Source: Ignavibacteriota bacterium
GTDB taxonomy: Bacteria > Bacteroidota > Ignavibacteria > Ignavibacteriales > Melioribacteraceae
Direction: 5' to 3'
DNA length: 64,000 nt
NCBI GenBank assembly: GCA_002698995.1
Contig: PAAX01000010.1
Span: 124,001-188,000, forward strand
Both the position numbers and the translations under genes were made by a program. Of the stretch, positions 18,216-30,326 are shown piece after piece (position 1 is the stretch's first letter; each line of letters begins with the position of its first letter). Below the pieces are notes generated by a model that did no database searches, was not told where the DNA came from, and saw nothing but the letters and a program-made list of their open reading frames with translations.

Positions 18216-20003
18216 ATGTTCAAAATGTATTTAAAAATATCGCAAATACTAATACTTATTTATCTAACCCAATTTATTAATGCCCAAGATAATTTTTTAG
18301 TCAAATCTGATAATTTTGAAATTTCGGAAGAGGAATTTAAAGTTAGATTTGAACTTACTCCAAAAGTTAAAACCGGCAGTGATATAAATGAAGAGAAAAC
18401 AAATTTTCTATTAACTCTTGCCGCTGAAAAATTATGGGTCTCGGAAATATTGGCAAACGGTAATTATAACAAAGAGAATCTTGAACAATACTTAATGAAC
18501 ATCGAAAGATTTTATGTTAGAGATGCTTACTTTAAAGATCAAATAGCCGATAAAGTAGTTATAACTAATGAAGAAATTCAAAAAGAAATGGAATACTACA
18601 GATCAATTTTCTATTTCAATTTTCTTTACTCCAATAATAAATCAGAAATTGATTCGCTTTATTCAGAAATGAACAAAGGTGTTTCTATTGATTCATTGTT
18701 AACAAATAGAGATGAATTTCAAGAGCAGCTTTCACCGGTTCAAGTTGAATATTCTCAATTGAATATTGGAATGGAAGAAAAATTGTTCTCTCTTAATATC
18801 AATGAGTTTACAAAACCATTAGAAGTTGATAATGATTGGGTGATTTATCAATTAAGAGATAAGAAATCAAAAGGATTGTCAAATCAAGAATTTAATGATG
18901 CGTATCAGAAATCAAGCAGCCGGCTGCGAGAAAAAAAGACTAAAGCTTTATATGAAATTTTTATAAAAGAATTCTATAAGGATAAAAAAGGAAGAGCAGA
19001 AGAAAAAGAGTTTAAGCTTTTGGTTAATAAATTAACCGAAGTAATTCAAAAGAAAAAAGATAAAACTGATGAAGAAAAAATCATTCTTTATTATGAAGAT
19101 ATTCTTAGAATAAATGAGGATATAGAATATTCCATCTTAGAGAAGCCCTTATTATTTGTTGGTGAAAAAGAAATTTCATTAAAAGAATTTATCCATTATC
19201 TGGCATTCAAAAATTTTGAAATAGAAAAAAGTAATCTTGCAAATCTTCCTTTTGTTCTCAATAATTACATTAGAAAGTTTATTGAACTCGAGTTTCTTTA
19301 TTTAGAAGCTAAAGTAAAAGGTTATGATAAACTTCCCGCAGTTCAAAAAGAATTAGAGTTTTGGCGTGATAATTATTTAGCACAGTTATATAAAAATGAA
19401 ATTACAGATTCAGTAAAAACCGACTTTGAAAAAAATCAAAATCTGAATAATGATTTAGTTACTGAAGTGAAAATAATTGAAGCGGTAACTGATGATTTGG
19501 AAAGCGTAAATAAAATATTAGCTTCAATTGATTCCGGTAATGATTTTGAAATTACATTGAAAGAGTTAAACATAAATTTAAAAACTCCGCAGTTTAACAG
19601 CGATGAATATGTTCCGCTTGTAAGAACAGGGAGTTACAAGGAATTAATTAGTGAAATGAATATCGGTGAAGTAATTGGTCCGCTTAATGTTTCAAGCGGT
19701 TATTCTATAATAAAACTTTTGGATAGAAGAGAAATTAAGAGTGATTCACTATCGCAACTGTTAAGAGAGCAGAACCTCTTTAATGAAATGGAAAATGTTC
19801 TTGAAGAGAAAACCGCAAAACTTGCAGTTAAAAATAATATCAAATTCAATTTTGATTCTCTTAACAAAGTTAGAGTAACTGATGTTAGAATGATTGTCTA
19901 TAGAAAATTTGGTTTCGGTGGAGTGTTGAATGCTGTTCCTTTTATAAATCAGTTTTATGAATGGAAAACTATTTATGATAATATTAAAGAACTCTCTCTC
20001 TAG
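18216..20003 (+). CDS. SurA/parvulin-like periplasmic peptidyl-prolyl isomerase
   Basis: The protein (595 residues from the ATG at 18216, AAAAGG upstream) has a signal peptide ending near INAQ and the layout of SurA-type chaperones. A helical N-terminal region is followed by two parvulin-like segments at roughly 115-225 and 400-510. Signs of the rotamase fold are VEYSQLNIGMEEKLFSLNINEF, then the GEVIGPLNVSSGYSIIKLLDRRE motif. Both domains are degenerate, so chaperone activity is more likely than catalysis. A TTG three nt earlier is an alternative start. It is followed 29 nt later by the GH97 gene and is divergent from the sensor operon. Confidence 0.75.
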   Translation: MFKMYLKISQILILIYLTQFINAQDNFLVKSDNFEISEEEFKVRFELTPKVKTGSDINEEKTNFLLTLAAEKLWVSEILANGNYNKENLEQYLMNIERFYVRDAYFKDQIADKVVITNEEIQKEMEYYRSIFYFNFLYSNNKSEIDSLYSEMNKGVSIDSLLTNRDEFQEQLSPVQVEYSQLNIGMEEKLFSLNINEFTKPLEVDNDWVIYQLRDKKSKGLSNQEFNDAYQKSSSRLREKKTKALYEIFIKEFYKDKKGRAEEKEFKLLVNKLTEVIQKKKDKTDEEKIILYYEDILRINEDIEYSILEKPLLFVGEKEISLKEFIHYLAFKNFEIEKSNLANLPFVLNNYIRKFIELEFLYLEAKVKGYDKLPAVQKELEFWRDNYLAQLYKNEITDSVKTDFEKNQNLNNDLVTEVKIIEAVTDDLESVNKILASIDSGNDFEITLKELNINLKTPQFNSDEYVPLVRTGSYKELISEMNIGEVIGPLNVSSGYSIIKLLDRREIKSDSLSQLLREQNLFNEMENVLEEKTAKLAVKNNIKFNFDSLNKVRVTDVRMIVYRKFGFGGVLNAVPFINQFYEWKTIYDNIKELSL

Positions 20004-20032
20004 TGTGGAAATCATTTAGTAATGGAGATAAA

Positions 20033-22111
20033 ATGCAGAATCAGTTAGTTAGAATTTTAGTTGTATTATTTGTCCTATTTTTTTGGTCATGTTCAAATCA
20101 AATTGATTTAGTTCAGGAAACTTCTCCCGACGGAAAAATTAGAGTTGAAGTTTTTACGAATAATTATCAAAAACCAGGTTACAAAGTATTTTATAAAGAT
20201 GATGTAATTATTGACTCTTCATTCATTGGATTTGATTTTAAAGATATCCCTTCAATTGATAAAAATATTTCCATAGTTAATTTCGAAAAACTCAAATTTG
20301 TTGAGGATTGGGAGACAGTCTGGGGAGATAGAAAAATTGTCAGCAATATTTACAATCAACTAAAAATAAATTTTGAAGAGACAGAAGCTCCCAACAGAAA
20401 ATTCAGCATGATTTTTAGAATTTATGATGATGGTTTAGGATTCAGATTTGATTTTCAACAAATCGATAATGTAAATCAATTAGTAATAATGGATGAGAAA
20501 ACTGAGTTTAAACTTACCGGGGATCATTTAGTTTGGTGGACTCCTGGAGATTGGGACATATATGAACATCTTTATAACACAACCAGATTAAGCAAAATTG
20601 ATGCTTTGAAATTTAGGAATCATGAAAATCTTGCACAGACATACATACCTTACAATGCAGTAAATACACCGGTAACAATGAAAACAGATAATAATATATA
20701 TCTCAGTTTTCATGAAGCTGATTTAAAGAATTATTCCGGAATGACATTAAAGATTGATACTACGAATTTTCTTCTGACAAGTGAATTAGTTGGTTCTCCT
20801 GATGAGTCTAAGGTCAAACTTGAAAGATCTTCCTTTGTAACTCCTTGGAGAACGATTCAAATTTCAGAAACTTCCGGTGGATTAATTGAATCTGATTTGA
20901 TTATTAATCTTAATGAACCGAATAAACTTGAAGATGTATCTTGGATTAAACCAATGAAATATGTTGGAATCTGGTGGGAAATGCATCTTGGTAAAAGTAC
21001 ATGGGATATGCAGAGTGGCAGACATGGTGCAACTACAGAGAATGCAAAAAAACATATTGATTTTGCAGCTGAAAATAATATTCATGCTGTTTTAGTTGAA
21101 GGCTGGAATACCGGTTGGGAGAGATGGATTGGATTTGAAGACCGTGAAGGGGTATTTGATTTTGTAACTCCTTATCCGGATTACAACCTTGATGAAGTAA
21201 TCAATTATGCTGATTCAAAAGGTGTTGAAATAATAATGCATCATGAAACTTCAGCCGCAGTTAGAACTTATGAACAACAGTTGGATACAGCATTTGCATT
21301 ATGTAAAAAGCTTGGAATTAATGGAGTTAAAACCGGTTATGTTGGAAAGATTATTCCTAAAGGGGAATATCATCATGGTCAATTTATGATTAACCATTAC
21401 AGAAAAGTTTTAGAAACTGCTGCTAAATATCAAATTATGGTAAATGCACATGAACCGATAAAAGATACCGGCGAAAGAAGAACTTTTCCAAATATGATTT
21501 CCCGAGAAGGATTAAGAGGACAAGAATTTAATGCATGGAGCAACGACGGCGGGAATCCACCTGAACATTTACCAATTGTTGCTTTCACTAGAATGTTAGC
21601 AGGACCAATAGATTATACTCCCGGAATTTTTGATATAAAATTTGACAAGTACAAAAAAGAGAACCAGGTTAATACAACATTAGCTCATCAACTTGCATTA
21701 TATGTTGTTATCAGTAGTCCGATTCAAATGGCAGCCGATCTTCTTGAAAATTATGAAGGAAATGATGCATTTCAGTTTATAAGTGATGTACCGGTAAATT
21801 GGGAGTATACAAAAGTATTAAATGGTGAAATTGGAGATTTTGTTACTATTGTTAGAAAGGATAGAAACAGCAATAATTGGTTTTTAGGAAGTATTACTGA
21901 TGAAAATCCAAGAGAGCTAAATATAAATTTGGATTTTCTTGATAAAGGGAAAAACTTTACAGCAGTAATTTATAAAGATGCAGATAATGCTCATTGGAAT
22001 GACAATCCGACAGAATATAAAATTGAGAAATTAAATGTTACTTCTGAAGATAAAATAAATCTAAAATTAGCAGCCGGCGGAGGAACAGCAATTTCGTTTT
22101 TTGTTGAGTAA
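20033..22111 (+). CDS. Glycoside hydrolase family 97, inverting alpha-glucosidase type (SusB-like)
   Basis: The protein is 692 residues from the ATG at 20033, which has GGAG upstream. An in-frame GTG at 20003 is less likely. It begins with a lipoprotein signal (FFWSC), so it is probably anchored in a membrane. Motifs of GH97 are plain: YVGIWWEMHLGKSTWD, VEGWNTGWE, GVKTGYVGKI. Three glutamates line up with inverting members of the family: Glu405 (HHETS), Glu474 (NAHEP) and Glu498 (RGQEFNA). The spacings of 69 and 24 residues equal those of SusB residues 439, 508 and 532, as recalled. Gly replaces the Asp nucleophile of retaining members. Starch-type alpha-glucoside hydrolysis is the expected activity. 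Confidence 0.93.
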   Translation: MQNQLVRILVVLFVLFFWSCSNQIDLVQETSPDGKIRVEVFTNNYQKPGYKVFYKDDVIIDSSFIGFDFKDIPSIDKNISIVNFEKLKFVEDWETVWGDRKIVSNIYNQLKINFEETEAPNRKFSMIFRIYDDGLGFRFDFQQIDNVNQLVIMDEKTEFKLTGDHLVWWTPGDWDIYEHLYNTTRLSKIDALKFRNHENLAQTYIPYNAVNTPVTMKTDNNIYLSFHEADLKNYSGMTLKIDTTNFLLTSELVGSPDESKVKLERSSFVTPWRTIQISETSGGLIESDLIINLNEPNKLEDVSWIKPMKYVGIWWEMHLGKSTWDMQSGRHGATTENAKKHIDFAAENNIHAVLVEGWNTGWERWIGFEDREGVFDFVTPYPDYNLDEVINYADSKGVEIIMHHETSAAVRTYEQQLDTAFALCKKLGINGVKTGYVGKIIPKGEYHHGQFMINHYRKVLETAAKYQIMVNAHEPIKDTGERRTFPNMISREGLRGQEFNAWSNDGGNPPEHLPIVAFTRMLAGPIDYTPGIFDIKFDKYKKENQVNTTLAHQLALYVVISSPIQMAADLLENYEGNDAFQFISDVPVNWEYTKVLNGEIGDFVTIVRKDRNSNNWFLGSITDENPRELNINLDFLDKGKNFTAVIYKDADNAHWNDNPTEYKIEKLNVTSEDKINLKLAAGGGTAISFFVE

Positions 22112-22152
22112 AATAGATATGATCGATTGACTTGTATTATCTTTAAAATAAC

Positions 22153-22180
22153 AATCCCGGCACTAAAACCGGGATTTTTT
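22153..22180. terminator. Rho-independent terminator between GH97 and icd genes
   Basis: An AATCCCGG/CCGGGATT stem (22153-22160 with 22169-22176) and 8-nt loop are followed by a T-run to 22180. It sits between convergent genes and mainly serves the plus-strand GH97 gene. Confidence 0.85.
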
Positions 22181-22199
22181 ATTTCATGAAATTTTAGAA

Positions 22200-24799
<2,600 letters not shown>

Positions 24800-25312
24800 T
24801 CACTTAGTGGAATTTACATCTTCAATAATTCTTTTTGCAGAGTTTTTTATTCCGGGTGAAAGATTTTCTAAATAATGATCTTGAGTTAAGAATTCGATTT
24901 CTTTAATAAGATCAGGATATTTAAGAGCAATTTTAATTATGAATTTCAAAGAGATAATTCTTACAGAGGGACTCTTTCCTATCTGTTCCCAAATATCCAT
25001 ACAAATACTAAAAACAAGGCCATCATACTTTTCGGTCAATTTCATTCTATCCAAAATTTTAAGAAGTTCTCTTTGATGTCCATCCTTCTTTGTTTTGACT
25101 GCCTCAATTATATTTTTGATAGATTTCTTTATTCTAACATCATTCTCCAGCATACAACTATTCAAAAGCCAAGCCGCGCGCCATGAATAAGGCTGATGAT
25201 CTAAAATGGATAACTCAAGCAAATCATTAAAATATTCCGGATGGGAATTTACATCAGCAATCATTTCATTCTTATTTGAATTTAACAACAACTCTTTAAT
25301 CGAAGGATTCAT
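24800..25312 (-). CDS. Small HEAT/ARM-like alpha-helical protein
   Basis: The 170-residue protein has no signal peptide or membrane helix. It consists of amphipathic helices with the hydrophobic spacing of HEAT/ARM repeats, such as YSWRAAWLLNSCMLEND, VRIISLKFIIKIALKYPDL and SPGIKNSAKRIIEDV. HEAT-like proteins act as binding scaffolds. No catalytic motif is visible and no function is assigned. It appears to be a single-gene unit between icd and the tRNA gene. Confidence 0.7.
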   Translation of the reverse strand: MNPSIKELLLNSNKNEMIADVNSHPEYFNDLLELSILDHQPYSWRAAWLLNSCMLENDVRIKKSIKNIIEAVKTKKDGHQRELLKILDRMKLTEKYDGLVFSICMDIWEQIGKSPSVRIISLKFIIKIALKYPDLIKEIEFLTQDHYLENLSPGIKNSAKRIIEDVNSTK

Positions 25313-25557
25313 AAATAACTTCTATCTTTTCACTATTGATTGGTTCTTTAGTCAACGAAAAGCATAACTAAAATTAATTTTCAAATAGAAATTTAGGGCA
25401 AACTTTTGAAAAAGTATAATTTGAATATAGAAATGACCGATTTGATTTGAAGATTAATAGCAGACTAATATACTACTACTATAGAGATGTATTCTATAGA
25501 ACCACAAACCAGTTTTTAATTTAGTGTGATTTCGATTTTGCATAGTAAGAATTGTTG

Positions 25558-25630
<73 letters not shown>

Positions 25631-25726
25631 AATTCAATTTATAATGTATAATGAACAATGTAAAATTCAGATTACAAATTTATTCAACATTACTATTACT
25701 TGCAATTTATTTCAATGTTTAGATTT

Positions 25727-27055
25727 CTATTTCTTTTTCAATTCATTTGCATTTATTTCATAAGTCCATTTTAACTCGCCATTAGAATTATAAACGGAAC
25801 ATTTTAATTTACGGTCTTTTCTTGGTCCGGTTATTTCAAACAATCCATAATTTCTTTCCTGAACTAAAGTATTATCTACTCTGTGGTTGTTAATCGGTTT
25901 ATCCCAAGTTGAAGGTCCGGCTGTTAAAGGTGAAAGTGTAAACTCATATAAAGGATAATTTCTATATCTATCTAATTTAGTTAATTCAGTTCTATGAATA
26001 TCTCCCGTTAAAAATATTACACCTTCAATTCCCTCTTTTTCTATTAAGTTAAGGATCTTAATTCTCTCTTCAGGAAATGTTGAATGATTTTCACCGATTG
26101 GTGTTGTATTTAGAAATTGTCCTCCCAGACAAACAAACTTGAATTCAGCATCAGTAGTTGTTAATCCATCAATTAGCCATTCAATTTGTTCATCACCTAA
26201 AATTTGTCTATCACCGGTTTTTCTATTTTCAGGAGTTCTATAATATCTATTATCCATCATGAAAAATGCAGCATCTCCCCATTCAAAATAAGTAGTTACA
26301 CCGGGTTTTCCGTTTATTCCATAAGATGGATTTGCCCAAAAATCCTTAAAGGCTTGCAATGTAGTTTCTTTAGCGACAAAACTTCTGTTGCTGTTATTTG
26401 GTCCGAATTCATGATCATCCCAGGTAGCGTAATGATGAGTACTTGCTAATATCGGCTGCAGTTCATTCAGACTTCTAGTGTGAGTATATCTATTATAGAT
26501 TCCGGTTTTTGAATACCAATCAGCTTCTCTCAAATAAGTATTATCCCCAAGCCAAACCATAAAATCGGCATCTTTGTTAAACATATCCGTTAAGATTTGA
26601 TATTTACCTCCATAAGGTTTCCCTGGTCTATCATATATTTCTTCATTGATATATAAACAGCTTCCAACCAAAAATTTATATGCTGGAGGATCCTCTCTCC
26701 ATTGCCATAATTTTTGTGTTTGAAATTCTAATGGGTAATCAAACTTCAATTCTTTATCATTTATAAAAACTTTATACTCATAACTTCTTCCGGGTTCAAC
26801 TTTATCTGCAATTAATGTTAGTGTAAACATATTATCGGATGAAGTAATTCTTTCAGAGGTAAATGTTAGTTCTGAATTTGATCCAACTTCTTTATAACCG
26901 ATTTTTACTTTAGCACTTTCTTTAGTCTGAATCCAAATAGATACTTCTCTCATTTGTGATTGTCCGAGCATAGGTCCCGACTGAAGTAAATCCTTTTGTG
27001 CATATATTGAAGAAACAAAAAAGATCACAAAAATTACATTAATAAAAACTCTCAT
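25727..27055 (-). CDS. phoD: PhoD-like metallophosphatase (alkaline phosphatase D family)
   Basis: The 442-residue protein starts with a signal peptide (IFVIFFVSSIYAQ), then a PhoD N-terminal beta-sandwich (SAKVKIGYKEVGS, PGRSYEYKVFIND). The metallophosphatase domain has metal-binding motifs DFMVWLGDNTYL, TWDDHEFGPNNS and FLTGDIHRTEL. Enzymes of this family hydrolyse phosphodiesters and monoesters outside the inner membrane, often under phosphate limitation. No Pho-box-like repeat is recognised upstream. The gene is transcribed divergently from the cytochrome-like lipoprotein, with 76 nt between them. Confidence 0.93.
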   Translation of the reverse strand: MRVFINVIFVIFFVSSIYAQKDLLQSGPMLGQSQMREVSIWIQTKESAKVKIGYKEVGSNSELTFTSERITSSDNMFTLTLIADKVEPGRSYEYKVFINDKELKFDYPLEFQTQKLWQWREDPPAYKFLVGSCLYINEEIYDRPGKPYGGKYQILTDMFNKDADFMVWLGDNTYLREADWYSKTGIYNRYTHTRSLNELQPILASTHHYATWDDHEFGPNNSNRSFVAKETTLQAFKDFWANPSYGINGKPGVTTYFEWGDAAFFMMDNRYYRTPENRKTGDRQILGDEQIEWLIDGLTTTDAEFKFVCLGGQFLNTTPIGENHSTFPEERIKILNLIEKEGIEGVIFLTGDIHRTELTKLDRYRNYPLYEFTLSPLTAGPSTWDKPINNHRVDNTLVQERNYGLFEITGPRKDRKLKCSVYNSNGELKWTYEINANELKKK

Positions 27056-27131
27056 ACCTTCTCCATTGGATTGAATTATTCAACTAACTACATTAATTTA
27101 GTAATTAATTATATAACTAATATACCGCAAA

Positions 27132-27530
27132 ATGAAAAATTATAAATATGTAAATCCGGCACTGATACTAATAGCAGCACTAATTTTGTTCAATTCTTGT
27201 GATGATACAAATCCGGCAGATATTCAATTCCCAACAGAGAATGTAAGTTTCAATAACCATGTACAGCCGTTATTAAATCTCAAGTGCAACTATTCCGGCT
27301 GTCATGATGACGGTTCTAGAGCAGGTGGAATAAGTTTAACTACTTGGACAAACGTAACAAATGATCCAACCTTAGTTTTCCCATTTGAACCAGAAAGCAG
27401 CAGATTGATCTGGTCGATTCAAAATAGACCAGGTGCATCTTTAATGCCTCCATTAGGTTATCAGCCATTAATTAAAAGAGAAATCGACGGCATATATAAA
27501 TGGATTGAAGAAGGTGCAAAAAATAACTGA
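27132..27530 (+). CDS. Small lipoprotein with a cytochrome c-like CX4CH motif
   Basis: The 132-residue protein has a lipoprotein-type signal peptide ending at Cys23 (LILFNSCDD). The mature part contains CNYSGCH, a CX4CH arrangement in place of the usual haem-binding CX2CH, followed by LMPPLGYQPL with a possible axial Met, and a C-terminal helix IDGIYKWIEEG. This matches a group of short lipoproteins seen in Bacteroidota-like genomes that resemble planctomycete-type cytochrome c domains. Whether haem is bound is unknown. The 3' end overlaps the following GIY-YIG frame. Confidence 0.75.
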   Translation: MKNYKYVNPALILIAALILFNSCDDTNPADIQFPTENVSFNNHVQPLLNLKCNYSGCHDDGSRAGGISLTTWTNVTNDPTLVFPFEPESSRLIWSIQNRPGASLMPPLGYQPLIKREIDGIYKWIEEGAKNN

Positions 27531-27978
27531 CGCAAAATCCGGGATTTATATTTTAGAATTATTTGCTGAAAAAGATTTTAAAGTTAGGATAAAGAAATTC
27601 AGTGATATAATATTAGACTCAGGTTTTTACTATTATATCGGAAGTGCTCAAAAAAATTATAATAGTAGATTAGTCAGACATCTCAAAAAATCCAAAACTA
27701 TACATTGGCACATTGATCATTTAACAACCAATGCTTTTCTAAAGATCAACAAAATTTATTTGTTGGAAAACTCTAATAAAGATCTAGAATGTGGAACGGT
27801 TCAATTATTAGAACAATTGAGAAATATTAATCATCCTTTAGAAGGATTTGGGAATTCAGACTGCAAAGTATGTAAGTCACATTTATTATACTCAAAAGAT
27901 GAAATAGCTTACAGCCATTTCATCTCTTTGTACCAAGATATAGTTCTTTTCAAGCCTTCGGATAAAGATACTTTTTGA
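27505..27978 (+). CDS. GIY-YIG family nuclease-like protein (DUF123/Uri type)
   Basis: The 157-residue cytoplasmic protein has the GIY-YIG signature split as SGIYILEL and FYYYIGSAQ, followed by RLVRHLKKSKTIHWHIDHL. This is the DUF123 branch. It also has cysteines in ECGTVQLLEQL and DCKVCKSH that are typical of the group. Proteins of this kind are putative endonucleases of unknown substrate. Start choice is uncertain: TTG at 27505 or GTG at 27514, both inside the lipoprotein gene, so translation is coupled. The 3' end overlaps the convergent SDR gene by 70 nt. Confidence 0.8.
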   Translation: MKKVQKITDAKSGIYILELFAEKDFKVRIKKFSDIILDSGFYYYIGSAQKNYNSRLVRHLKKSKTIHWHIDHLTTNAFLKINKIYLLENSNKDLECGTVQLLEQLRNINHPLEGFGNSDCKVCKSHLLYSKDEIAYSHFISLYQDIVLFKPSDKDTF

Positions 27979-28904
27979 GAATAACCAAAATCTCTTTTTG
28001 CTTTTGATACATCGCATGTCCAGTAGGTTTGAACAAAATCTCTAGCTTTCTCCAAATTAAATGTAGCCGGTTTAGATGAAAACATCGCAAAAAATTGGGC
28101 AATAGCTGCAACAGTATAGACAATAAAATGAGGAAGTTTTAAGGTGATTGCTTTTTTACCAAAAACTTTTGCAAGTTCGTTTCCAACAACTTCCCATGTA
28201 TAAAACTCTTCCGATGAAACAAAATAAATTTCGCCGATTGCTTTTTCTGAAAGTGATGATTCGTATACTCCTCTAACTAAATCGGCAACATGAATAAGGC
28301 TAAGCTCTTTTTTATCAAATCCGATTACAGTCAGTAATCCTTGCTTGTAAGTTTTAAATACCAAATAAATCTCAGTATCTCTTTCACCGTAAACTGCCGG
28401 AGCTCTGGTAATTGTTATTGGGAATTTGTCTTTATATGTTAATGCAAGTTCTTCTTGAGCTCGCTTGCTTCTTCCGTAGGTTGTTATTGGATGAGGAATT
28501 GTTTCTTCGTTGCAAACTTCACCATTTAAGGATGGTCCGCATGCTGTCTGACTACTCATTATCACTACACGCTGAATATTTTTATTACCCGAATTTTCGA
28601 GAGCTTCTAATAAGGTTCTTGTTGTTTCAACATTTCCTTTATAGTAACCTTCTTCGGTTTTAGCTTTTACAACTCCGGCTATATGATAAAGATAATCAGC
28701 ATCCTTAAGCAGATCTGTTAGTTTCTCTCGATCAAACAAACCGCAGTCAAATATTTTAACATCCTTATTCTGCAGCCATTTTAAGCTGCTGCTTTTCCTT
28801 ACGATGCATCTAACTTCATGCCCTTCGTTAATTAATAAATCTACTAAATGACTCCCGACAAAACCGGAGCCTCCTGTAACAACCGAAACTTTCTTTTTTT
28901 CCAT
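27909..28904 (-). CDS. Extended SDR (NAD-dependent epimerase-like), candidate ceramide-pathway reductase
   Basis: The 331-residue extended short-chain dehydrogenase has the cofactor loop TGGSGFVGSHL and the catalytic TTYGRSK (YxxxK). No sugar-nucleotide specificity is evident. It is divergent from a serine palmitoyltransferase gene (125 nt apart), and a GNAT-type acyltransferase gene follows that. In Caulobacter an epimerase-like SDR (CerR) works with Spt and a GNAT-type ceramide synthase. By gene context this protein could be the 3-oxo reductase of that pathway. The family call is firm and the pathway role is inference. Confidence 0.88.
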   Translation of the reverse strand: MEKKKVSVVTGGSGFVGSHLVDLLINEGHEVRCIVRKSSSLKWLQNKDVKIFDCGLFDREKLTDLLKDADYLYHIAGVVKAKTEEGYYKGNVETTRTLLEALENSGNKNIQRVVIMSSQTACGPSLNGEVCNEETIPHPITTYGRSKRAQEELALTYKDKFPITITRAPAVYGERDTEIYLVFKTYKQGLLTVIGFDKKELSLIHVADLVRGVYESSLSEKAIGEIYFVSSEEFYTWEVVGNELAKVFGKKAITLKLPHFIVYTVAAIAQFFAMFSSKPATFNLEKARDFVQTYWTCDVSKAKRDFGYSQKVSLSEGLKRTISWYKEMKWL

Positions 28905-29029
28905 AGTGTTTTGTATTAAATTAGCAAAATTGATTTTTCATTTTTGATGTAATAAATTTCGAACTTATTATTTTATTCTGAAAAATAATAAAAAGTTTTA
29001 TTGAAATATAACTTTATGGGAGGAAGAAC

Positions 29030-30223
29030 TTGGATCTTTTTAAGAAATGTTATGAGTTTACCAGGGCTGATGAAATTAAGGCTATGGGTGTGTATCCTTA
29101 TTTTAGGCCAATAGAAGAAAACGAAGGACCTGTTGTTGCTATTGAAGGAAGAAAAATTGTTATGGCAGGCTCAAATAATTATTTGGGATTAACAGCACAT
29201 CCTAAAGTTAAAGAAGCCGCAATTAAAGCTATTGAAAAGTATGGAACCGGATGTTCGGGCTCACGTTATTTAACAGGCACTTTGGATTTGCATATAGAAC
29301 TTGAAGAAAGATTGGCTAAGTTTTTTAATAAAGAAGCTGTTCTTCTATTCTCAACCGGATATCAATCTGCGCAAGGAATTATCCCTACTTTAGTTCAAAG
29401 AGGTGAATATGTTATTTCTGATAAAGATAATCATGCTTGTATAGTTGCTGCCAACCTTATGGCTCGCGGTGCAACCGCTGAACTCCTTCGTTATAAACAT
29501 AACGATATGAATGATCTTGAAAGAGTATTAAATAAAATTCCTAAAGATACTCCAAAGTTAATTGTATCCGATGGTGTATTTAGTACCGGGGGAGAAATTG
29601 TTGATTTACCCAGAATGGTAGAATTGGCTAAAGAATTTAACGCTAGATTATTGATTGATGACGCACACAGCGTTGGTGTTATTGGTAAAGGTGGAAGAGG
29701 TACTGCAAGCGAATTCGGTTTGGAAAAAGAAGTTGATATGACTATGGGTACTTTCAGTAAAACTTTTGCATCTTTAGGTGGATTTGTTTCTGGTGAAGCT
29801 AAGATAATAGATTACCTTAAACATCACGCTCCTGCATTAATTTTTAGTGCATCTCCTACTCCTGCTTCAGTAGCATCAGCTTTAGCAGCTTTAGATATTT
29901 TGGAAGCTGAACCGGAAAGAGTTACTCAACTTGTAAATAATGCTAATTATGTGAGAACAAATCTTAAAGAAGCCGGATTTAATGTAATTGACGGAAGGAC
30001 CGGTATTGTTCCGGTTATTGTTGGTAATGACGAAATTGCTTTTGCTATGTGGCGTAAACTTTTTGACTCGGGAGTTTTCGTAAATGTCTTTATTTCTCCG
30101 GGTGTTCCACAAGGAAGACAAATGATGAGAACAAGCTACATGTCAACTCATGAAAAAGAACATCTTGATTATATAATTGATACATTCAAAAAAGTTGGTA
30201 AAGAAGTTGGATTAATTCAGTAA
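29030..30223 (+). CDS. spt: Serine palmitoyltransferase-type alpha-oxoamine synthase
   Basis: The 397-residue PLP enzyme belongs to the group of serine palmitoyltransferase, 2-amino-3-ketobutyrate ligase and BioF. The Schiff-base lysine is Lys244 in [11 protein letters not shown]. Other family motifs are [32 protein letters not shown] and [17 protein letters not shown]. The N-terminal [14 protein letters not shown] and overall pattern are closest to FCB-group serine palmitoyltransferases, which condense serine with acyl-CoA to start sphingolipid synthesis. The start is TTG at 29030, fixed by GGGAGG just upstream. A BioF or Kbl role cannot be fully excluded, but no biotin gene is nearby. Confidence 0.85.
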   Translation: MDLFKKCYEFTRADEIKAMGVYPYFRPIEENEGPVVAIEGRKIVMAGSNNYLGLTAHPKVKEAAIKAIEKYGTGCSGSRYLTGTLDLHIELEERLAKFFNKEAVLLFSTGYQSAQGIIPTLVQRGEYVISDKDNHACIVAANLMARGATAELLRYKHNDMNDLERVLNKIPKDTPKLIVSDGVFSTGGEIVDLPRMVELAKEFNARLLIDDAHSVGVIGKGGRGTASEFGLEKEVDMTMGTFSKTFASLGGFVSGEAKIIDYLKHHAPALIFSASPTPASVASALAALDILEAEPERVTQLVNNANYVRTNLKEAGFNVIDGRTGIVPVIVGNDEIAFAMWRKLFDSGVFVNVFISPGVPQGRQMMRTSYMSTHEKEHLDYIIDTFKKVGKEVGLIQ

Positions 30224-30250
30224 ATCAAAGTAAATCTTTTACTAAATTTA

Positions 30251-30306
30251 AAGCCGTTTCATTCTATAATTGAAAATATAATGATAGATTTGAGACGGCT
30301 TTTTTA
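30251..30306 (+). terminator. Terminator after the serine palmitoyltransferase gene
   Basis: AAGCCGTTTC pairs with GAGACGGCTT (one G-U pair) across a 30-nt loop and is followed by a T-run. It separates spt from the acyltransferase gene, so they may be separate units despite the same strand. Confidence 0.65.
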
Positions 30307-30326
30307 TTTATTTAGAGGGAATTATA

